Part shown: positions 6,966 to 11,679 of the stretch, piece after piece | Numbering within the stretch: position 1 is the stretch's first letter | How the letters are laid out: each line of letters begins with the position of its first letter | Source of the DNA: an uncultured Anaerobutyricum sp. | GTDB lineage: Bacteria > Bacillota > Clostridia > Lachnospirales > Lachnospiraceae | Direction of reading: 5' to 3' | NCBI GenBank assembly: GCA_934317185.1 | Contig: CAKREJ010000044.1 | Location: 1-11,679 of the forward strand | DNA length: 11,679 bases | Position numbers and translations under genes: made by a program | The notes under the pieces: generated by a model | Told to the model about the DNA's origin: nothing | What the model saw: the letters and a program-made list of their open reading frames with translations, nothing else | Databases searched by the model: none

Positions 6966-8786
6966 TTAATCGTCCTGCTCTACGCATGCCATAGCAAGAC
7001 CGGTAGCAACTGCATTACGAGGTCCTTCACAGCCACGAATATTACCTCTACCTGCAACAATCTCATACTCCGCTAACGCATCTGTTACAAAGTTTGGAAC
7101 CTCAAAATCAAGAGCTGATCCACCAACCATTACAACAAACTGAATATCTCTTGGATTACCTGTTGGACTTACTTTTGATAAAGAACGAATCGCATTTGTT
7201 ACAAATACTTTTTTCTTTGCTTCTATACGAACTGTTTTTACTTTTTCTAAAGATTCTACACCATCTAACGGTACAAGTTCATCATTCTCTTTTACAAGAA
7301 CTACCTTTGCAAAAATAGATGGATCTAACGGCTTGTCAAAGAACTGAACCGTTCCATTCTCATGACGGATATGGAAAAGGCTTTCTACCTTTGCGAGTGT
7401 GTACTTCTTAACATCCTCCGCAAGTTCAAAGCTATCTAAACCAAGCTCAGACTGAATTAACAAAGATACCATATTTCCGGCACCTGCCAAATGAATCAGC
7501 TTCACCTTACCTTCTCTGTTAACAACAGAAGCATCTGTGGATCCTGCACCCATATCAACAATAGCCAGTGGAACACTCGTACCTGGTGTTGTAAGTGCAC
7601 CCTTAATAGCCATATCTGCTTCAACGCCGCCGACATATACCGGAACCTTTAACTTCTCTGTAAGTACCTGTGCGATCATCTCCATCTGAAGACGGTCTGA
7701 CTTAACCATTGCAGCAATTCCAACCGCATTCTCTAATGCAAATTCATCTGCAATACCGCCAACAACCTTCTGCGGATTAAAGGTATCTACAGCCAGAAGA
7801 TCCTGAATCTTAATCTCCTCCGGGCTTTTATTTGTAAGACCTGCCATAACACGACGAACTTTGTTTAACATATTGCCGGCATTGGTACCTGTCTCACCCT
7901 GAATATCTTCAATATCCTGTACGGTAGATATTGCTTCCATAATCTTATCTGCACCTTCGTCGACATCGACATCCATCTCTTTTTTAAGGCCGATAATATT
8001 AATTGTTCCTGCCTTAATACTTCTCTCCTGTACATCTCCGGTCGGTGTCTTGATTACTACTCCGGAACGAGCACCGATCAAAGATCTGGCAATCGGTACT
8101 ACTCTCTTAGTCTCTTCTGAGCTTAAATCAAATACCGTTGCGATTCCATATGGATTAGAAAGGGTGGATAAGACTGTTCCCTGCTGTGCTACCTCAATTG
8201 CACAGGTCATTCCCAGCGGAACCTTTTCAATCATGGCAACCTCGTCAATAATCGGAATATTCTTCTCAAGCCTGTTATTTAATAAAACTCCATCATCCGC
8301 CTGTACGATCGCACCTGTGATATGTATGTTATCTTTTGCCTGGTTCATCAGTATCGCTGCCTGTTCAAAACCAACTTTATCCGGAACAATAACAATAACA
8401 TCTTTCTCTTCACGAATCTTAGAAAGCTCTGTTACCAATACCGAAGTACCAACACCGATTCCTGTTCCTCCCGGTGTACTTGGATTATGACCGATTACTG
8501 TAGATTCTGTAATAACAGTTTCTGAAATAGTCTCCATCGCCACATCACCAATAACCGGAGCTGCTTCATTAATACGAATCTCTGCCAGATCACTGTAATC
8601 CATTCCTGTCTTCTCAAGAGCATTCTTTAAAGACATGAAAACCCCGCTAATATTTTGCAAAGTTCCTTTTATTCCGGTTGTAGGTCCGATACCACTGGCT
8701 AAAAATTCAATATCTTTGCCATCAATTCTTGCAAGAGCAACTTCTGTGGTAGCGTTACCTATATCTACACCCGCTACATACTTCAT
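6966..8786 (-). CDS. Diol/glycerol dehydratase reactivase, large (ATPase) subunit
   Basis: This family (DdrA/PduG/GdrA) is a Hsp70/actin-fold ATPase that swaps damaged coenzyme B12 out of inactivated diol or glycerol dehydratase. I chose the ATG at 8786 (606 residues, start MKYVAGVDIG), with AAAGGA 8 bases upstream; in-frame ATGs earlier extend it by up to 16 residues without family sequence. Visible blocks are phosphate-1 VDIGNATTEVALA (7-19), the NPSTPGGTGIGVG loop (101-113), phosphate-2 DMGAGSTDAS (411-420), the adenosine motif VVMVGGSALD (551-560) and the C-terminal GRGNIRGCEGPRNAVATGLA (579-598). Length is typical (about 610). The odd point is context: no small reactivase subunit (DdrB/PduH) and no dehydratase subunits adjoin it. 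It has its own promoter and terminator, so it is an orphan here. It may serve a dehydratase encoded elsewhere or be a specialised homologue. Confidence 0.92.
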   Translation of the reverse strand: MKYVAGVDIGNATTEVALARIDGKDIEFLASGIGPTTGIKGTLQNISGVFMSLKNALEKTGMDYSDLAEIRINEAAPVIGDVAMETISETVITESTVIGHNPSTPGGTGIGVGTSVLVTELSKIREEKDVIVIVPDKVGFEQAAILMNQAKDNIHITGAIVQADDGVLLNNRLEKNIPIIDEVAMIEKVPLGMTCAIEVAQQGTVLSTLSNPYGIATVFDLSSEETKRVVPIARSLIGARSGVVIKTPTGDVQERSIKAGTINIIGLKKEMDVDVDEGADKIMEAISTVQDIEDIQGETGTNAGNMLNKVRRVMAGLTNKSPEEIKIQDLLAVDTFNPQKVVGGIADEFALENAVGIAAMVKSDRLQMEMIAQVLTEKLKVPVYVGGVEADMAIKGALTTPGTSVPLAIVDMGAGSTDASVVNREGKVKLIHLAGAGNMVSLLIQSELGLDSFELAEDVKKYTLAKVESLFHIRHENGTVQFFDKPLDPSIFAKVVLVKENDELVPLDGVESLEKVKTVRIEAKKKVFVTNAIRSLSKVSPTGNPRDIQFVVMVGGSALDFEVPNFVTDALAEYEIVAGRGNIRGCEGPRNAVATGLAMACVEQDD

Positions 8787-8860
8787 ATCTCCCATCCTTT
8801 CTTCCACCCGAATCATCTGGATTACCGGATACATTTCTAAGGCGGTTTTTATAATTCAGC

Positions 8861-8888
8861 TATTGTGCATTTGTAAAATTACACAATA
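8861..8888. repeat. Inverted repeat at the start of the reactivase leader
   Basis: TATTGTG (8861-8867) and CACAATA (8882-8888) are perfect 7-bp inverted arms around 14 bases. They begin at about the predicted transcription start of the reactivase gene, so they could form a 5' hairpin or a repressor site. The inner part also reads as an imperfect palindrome (TTGT...ACAA). Confidence 0.35.
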
Positions 8889-8898
8889 TTATGTATAA

Positions 8899-8927
8899 AT
8901 TATAACACTGTAAAAATTAACGGTCAA
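8899..8927 (-). promoter_or_regulatory. Sigma-A promoter of the reactivase gene
   Basis: On the minus strand TTGACC (8927-8922), 17 bases, TATAAT (8904-8899), with TGT immediately before the -10. This is the best promoter in the window. The leader to the chosen start codon would be about 105 nt. Confidence 0.85.
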
Positions 8928-8959
8928 ACACAACCATTACGAATTTCTTGATATTATTA

Positions 8960-8972
8960 TGTAAAATTTACA
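8960..8972. promoter_or_regulatory. Near-perfect palindrome in the divergent promoter region
   Basis: TGTAAAATTTACA is a 13-bp palindrome (arms TGTAAA/TTTACA around one base). A close variant, TGTAAAATTACA, lies at 8872-8883, and a weaker one, TGTAAAAATTAA, at 8909-8920. The palindrome sits upstream of both divergent promoters. A regulator binding site is possible, but AT-rich DNA makes such matches common. Confidence 0.3.
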
Positions 8973-9029
8973 ACAATTTATGATATTCGACCTTCGTATT
9001 GGTAATATTTTGCTTACCCCTTTCTTTTC

Positions 9030-9058
9030 TTGACATTTACTTTATAAAATATTAAGAT
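9030..9058 (+). promoter_or_regulatory. Sigma-A promoter of the L,D-transpeptidase gene
   Basis: A perfect TTGACA -35 (9030-9035), 17 bases, then TAAGAT (9053-9058). Transcription would start near 9065. A 10-bp palindrome GTTAATTAAC (9069-9078) lies just after it, followed by the AGGAGG ribosome binding site (9088-9093). Confidence 0.75.
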
Positions 9059-9097
9059 TTAAAATGACGTTAATTAACCAAAAATACAGGAGGTATC

Positions 9098-10021
9098 ATG
9101 AAAAGAATCATTAAACAACTTACTATCTTTTTCCTTATATTTATCCTTACTTTTAGTACAGGCTTCGCCTCACAAAAAGGAAGAAATGTACAGGCAGCAG
9201 TTACACAGACTACCACAAAAAACGATGGAAAGCTTTATCGCAAGGGTGTTTTATTTACCGGCATCACAGATAATAAGTTCTACAGACGTGGTGTATTTAC
9301 AAAATATACCGGATGGAAAAACTGGAACGGCAGCCGTTACTACCTGAAAAAGGGTCGGGCAGTCACCGGATGGAGATATCTGAAGGACTATAGCAAAAGC
9401 AATACAAAATACAGATATTATTTCAATAAAAACGGTAAACTTTCCACCGACCTTTTCCAGACTTTCGGCTCCAGCTATAAAAAGAAAAAGATGAAGCTCC
9501 AGTTAAATCTGACAACACATAATATCACCTTTTTTCTGTACAACAATAAAACCAGAAAATATGATATTCCAGCCAAAAGTATTGTCTGTTCTACTGCCAG
9601 AGATGGCCGGAGTACTTATGTCGGAAACCATTACCTTTCCAAAGGAACTGCCAGAAGATGGTTTATTTACAAAAAAAGTAACCCGTGGCATTACTATCAA
9701 TGGGGTGTCCTTGTCGGTGGAACCAGAAGCTGGATCCACTCTGAAATGTATCGTGGCACAAGCAACAAAAAGCTGATCGCAAGTACTTATAACGGTCTTG
9801 GCACTAATCAAACTACTGCCTGCATCCGTGTACAGGCCGGTAATGCCAAGCTTGTTTACGATATTGCCAAAACAAATCGCTACAGCATTCCTGTTCGTGT
9901 TTATCGTTCTTCGAATAAAGGTCCTTTCGGAAAGATTACTTTAGCCAACACTACCGGAAAGATTCCAAATAATCAGAAATACGACCCTACAGATCCGGCA
10001 TTCAAAAACAAGAAGCGTTAA
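9098..10021 (+). CDS. Secreted L,D-transpeptidase (YkuD) with wall-binding-like repeats
   Basis: 307 residues; AGGAGG sits 4 bases before the ATG. Residues 1-33 are a signal peptide (hydrophobic 9-24, cut near VQA-A, the same ending as the Ig-like/C39 protein). Residues 68-118 contain aromatic-glycine repeats (YTGWKNWNGSRYYLKKG, TGWRYLKDYS, YYFNKNGKLS) like choline/cell-wall-binding repeats. The C-terminal part (about 132-270) is a YkuD domain, which crosslinks or modifies peptidoglycan stem peptides. It shows IHSEMY (H214) and LGTNQTTACIRV, with C242 as nucleophile and R244. The usual SHGC/SAGC before the Cys reads TTAC, so both the small residue pattern and glycine are changed; activity is likely but should be tested. 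Divergent from the reactivase gene, convergent with the GHL10 gene. Confidence 0.85.
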   Translation: MKRIIKQLTIFFLIFILTFSTGFASQKGRNVQAAVTQTTTKNDGKLYRKGVLFTGITDNKFYRRGVFTKYTGWKNWNGSRYYLKKGRAVTGWRYLKDYSKSNTKYRYYFNKNGKLSTDLFQTFGSSYKKKKMKLQLNLTTHNITFFLYNNKTRKYDIPAKSIVCSTARDGRSTYVGNHYLSKGTARRWFIYKKSNPWHYYQWGVLVGGTRSWIHSEMYRGTSNKKLIASTYNGLGTNQTTACIRVQAGNAKLVYDIAKTNRYSIPVRVYRSSNKGPFGKITLANTTGKIPNNQKYDPTDPAFKNKKR

Positions 10022-10037
10022 TTCATTGAAAAACAAT

Positions 10038-10079
10038 AAAAAACACAAAGAGATTTCAGACTTCTCTTTGTGTTTTTTT
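10038..10079. terminator. Bidirectional terminator between the convergent genes
   Basis: AACACAAAGAGA (10042-10053) and TCTCTTTGTGTT (10063-10074) form a perfect 12-bp stem with a 9-nt loop. It is flanked by A-runs on the left and seven T on the right (10073-10079), giving T-tracts in both directions. It lies between the transpeptidase stop (10021) and the hydrolase stop (10081). Confidence 0.92.
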
Positions 10080-10080
10080 A

Positions 10081-11337
10081 TTATTTTAATACCTTTTTTA
10101 ATTCTTTTACTGCTTTGGCACTTGTTTTACTTTTCAAATCCTGATAATCAAAAAATGCAAATCCATTACAGGCTTTCTTTCTTGCGTACTGTACCTGTTT
10201 TTTCAGGACTTTCGAATCAGATTTCCATTCCCTGCGTTCCCGGGAACCTGACCCTATATTATGACCTGCACGATAGACTGCAATACCTATGTAAACTTTT
10301 ACTTTCTTACTCTTTGCAGCTTTCATCCAGCGATTCACAACCCGGTCAAACTTGGCATATGGATGTTTGAACCCCCAGTAAATCTGTGGACAGATATAAT
10401 CTACATAATCGGAAGAATTCAGCCATTTATTAATATCCACATAATAAGAATACCTGCTTGTCAGATTATCAATATTTCCTGCCGGACTAATTCCAAATGT
10501 CACATTTGGATTGGCAGATTTTACTGCGTCATAAATAGCCTTTACCAGTATATTTACCTGTTCTCTCCGGAAGGATACTATACTTCTTTTACGCTTTGCC
10601 ATTGTAGATGCCCGGTACTCTTTTGCATCAAAAGCAGAATTTACATTAGAAGCACTAAAAGACGGATAGAAATAATCATCCATATGAATTCCATCAATAT
10701 CATAATTCTCTACAATCTCTTTTACTCCGTTAACGATAAGTTTTCTTACCTGAGCTTTCGCCGGATTGTAGTACAGGCTTCCTTTATATGATAATACGTT
10801 ACGGCGTGTCTTTTTGCTTTGATGCCATTTTCTTGCCGGATTTTTAGCGGAAAGCTTATTATAATTCGTAGAGCCTGATGCCACACGATATGGATTGATC
10901 CATGCTTCAATCTTTATTCCATTTTCATGTGCCACCGCCGTCATAATCTTTAATGGATCATACCCCGGATTCTTCCCCTGCTTACCGGAAATACACTTTG
11001 ACCACGGAAAATATCTGGATTTGTACATCGCATCTCCAAATGGACGAACATGAACAATAATACAATTCATCCCAAGACTTTTTCCTTTTTTTACAACCTG
11101 TGTAAAATACTTTTTAAATGTAGAAGCATTTCTCTTTTTGTACTTTGCACGATAGGCATCATAATCATAATACGAAAACCAAAATGCTCTGTATTCATCT
11201 GCCTTTTCTGTCTGCGATTTCTGAACCTTTGAAGTTCCTGCAGCCTTTACCAGCACGCTGCCAAACGTGTTTCCAAGTAAAAGACAGGTCAGCAGCACCG
11301 TCAGAAAAAGTTGGCTTTTCCTTTTTAGCATTGACAT
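10081..11337 (-). CDS. Secreted GHL10-family glycosyl hydrolase-like protein (DUF187)
   Basis: 418 residues. Residues 1-33 are a signal peptide (basic MSMLKRK, hydrophobic 10-30, cut near VKA-A). The rest is a TIM-barrel of the GHL10 family, whose E. coli member YddW/DigH is reported to act on denuded peptidoglycan glycans. Visible blocks are IVHVRPFGDAMY (94-105), YDPL (126-129), IEAWINPYR (143-151), DGIHMDDYFYP (215-225, acidic D220/D221), FGISPAG (281-287), CPQIYWGF (316-323) and FFDYQDL (395-401). No wall-binding repeats or anchor are seen. The start is less certain: AGGAAAGGA lies about 14 bases before the first ATG, and an ATG two codons later is possible. It ends one base after the shared terminator. 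A role in envelope glycan turnover is inferred from family and from the neighbouring transpeptidase. Confidence 0.85.
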   Translation of the reverse strand: MSMLKRKSQLFLTVLLTCLLLGNTFGSVLVKAAGTSKVQKSQTEKADEYRAFWFSYYDYDAYRAKYKKRNASTFKKYFTQVVKKGKSLGMNCIIVHVRPFGDAMYKSRYFPWSKCISGKQGKNPGYDPLKIMTAVAHENGIKIEAWINPYRVASGSTNYNKLSAKNPARKWHQSKKTRRNVLSYKGSLYYNPAKAQVRKLIVNGVKEIVENYDIDGIHMDDYFYPSFSASNVNSAFDAKEYRASTMAKRKRSIVSFRREQVNILVKAIYDAVKSANPNVTFGISPAGNIDNLTSRYSYYVDINKWLNSSDYVDYICPQIYWGFKHPYAKFDRVVNRWMKAAKSKKVKVYIGIAVYRAGHNIGSGSRERREWKSDSKVLKKQVQYARKKACNGFAFFDYQDLKSKTSAKAVKELKKVLK

Positions 11338-11457
11338 ATCTGTTCTTCATTCCTTTCCTCTGTATACAGCCTGCAACATATCTTAGACTTCATCTGTTTT
11401 AATAAGAAGCTGTACAATTTTTAAATCATTTCAATATTATTAGTAAACTCAAAAATA

Positions 11458-11466
11458 CTTATAACA
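11458..11466 (-). promoter_or_regulatory. Candidate promoter for the GHL10 gene
   Basis: Minus-strand TGTTATAAG (11466-11458) resembles the extended -10 elements of other units in the window. A weak -35, TTTATT, lies 17 bases upstream. The leader would be about 115 nt. Other AT-rich matches nearer the gene cannot be excluded. Confidence 0.4.
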
Positions 11467-11556
11467 TATATCTTTGTCGGAATAAAGACCTTTTACAAAA
11501 CATACTAAAAAAATCTCTTAATCAAGGAAAACAAACTTTATTCTCTTAAGAAAAAT

Positions 11557-11679
11557 TTATATCGCAGGTAATTGCTGCGTAATACAGTGGATATTTCCTC
11601 CTCCATATACGATTTCTTTTGTATACACTCCCACTACTTTTCTTTCCGGGAACATTTCCTGAATTTGCTGTAATGCCAA
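11557..11679 (-). CDS. aguA: Agmatine deiminase, C-terminal end (runs off right edge)
   Basis: The minus strand encodes the last 40 residues plus TAA (11559-11557). The fragment contains [20 protein letters not shown], the C-terminal signature of agmatine deiminase (peptidyl-arginine deiminase family), with the catalytic Cys in GGGNIHC. The enzyme hydrolyses agmatine to N-carbamoylputrescine and ammonia in putrescine synthesis (EC 3.5.3.12). Most of the gene lies outside the window, so operon partners such as N-carbamoylputrescine amidase cannot be seen. There is no strong hairpin terminator after the stop, only TTAAGAGA direct repeats and a T-run near 11507-11513. Confidence 0.85.
   Translation of the reverse strand: MALQQIQEMFPERKVVGVYTKEIVYGGGNIHCITQQLPAI

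Noticed and set aside
8050..8490. Plus-strand 146-residue frame
   Set aside because: It is antisense to the conserved middle of the reactivase gene.
8871..8886. Rex-like operator (TTGT...ACAA) in the reactivase leader
   Set aside because: The arms are imperfect and the total is 16 bases, not the 18-base Rex site, so it does not fit.
11514..11549. Direct repeat TCTCTTAA (11514-11521 and 11542-11549)
   Set aside because: Two short AT-rich copies with no further unit, so not evidence for an attachment site or array.

Overview
The window looks like chromosomal DNA from a low-GC Gram-positive anaerobe, most likely a gut Lachnospiraceae-type Clostridium relative. Reasons: AT-rich intergenic DNA with strong GGAGG-type ribosome binding sites and sigma-A promoters, a Firmicutes-type glycogen branching enzyme, an orphan coenzyme-B12 diol/glycerol dehydratase reactivase subunit, a GHL10 family glycosyl hydrolase, Big_2 (bacterial Ig-like) repeats on a secreted C39-like protein, and an agmatine deiminase. 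I cannot fix the genus from sequence alone. I see no phage, insertion sequence, CRISPR array, tRNA or rRNA.

Layout, left to right. A C39-like peptidase gene on the minus strand runs off the left edge (1-467). A 379-base gap follows, filled by a long imperfect palindrome. Then come glgB (847-2751, minus) and ilvE (3063-4109, minus), separated by an ilvE terminator, a structured RNA-like stretch and a separate glgB promoter. After another terminator there is a two-gene minus-strand operon (6668 down to 4536): a cytoplasmic SGNH/GDSL hydrolase followed by a secreted protein with three Ig-like repeats and a C39-like cysteine peptidase domain. Next is a single-gene unit for the large subunit of diol/glycerol dehydratase reactivase (6966-8786, minus). 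A divergent promoter region (8787-9097) then leads to the only plus-strand gene, a secreted L,D-transpeptidase (9098-10021). It converges through a bidirectional terminator on a secreted GHL10 hydrolase (10081-11337, minus). The right edge holds the last 40 residues of an agmatine deiminase (11557-11679, minus).

How the genes fit together. Three secreted proteins (Ig-like/C39, YkuD with wall-binding-like repeats, GHL10) point to cell-envelope work. GlgB (glycogen branching), IlvE (branched-chain amino acid transamination), the reactivase (B12 enzyme repair) and agmatine deiminase (polyamine/agmatine use) are unrelated central-metabolism functions, each apparently with its own transcription unit. 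Several minus-strand units share an extended -10 promoter of the form TGTTATAAT. Nothing here is clearly a new defence or mobile system. The best leads for something undescribed are non-coding: the palindrome at about 490-845, the structured ilvE 3' region (2916-3039), and a possible pseudoknot in the leader of the SGNH gene (6698-6753).
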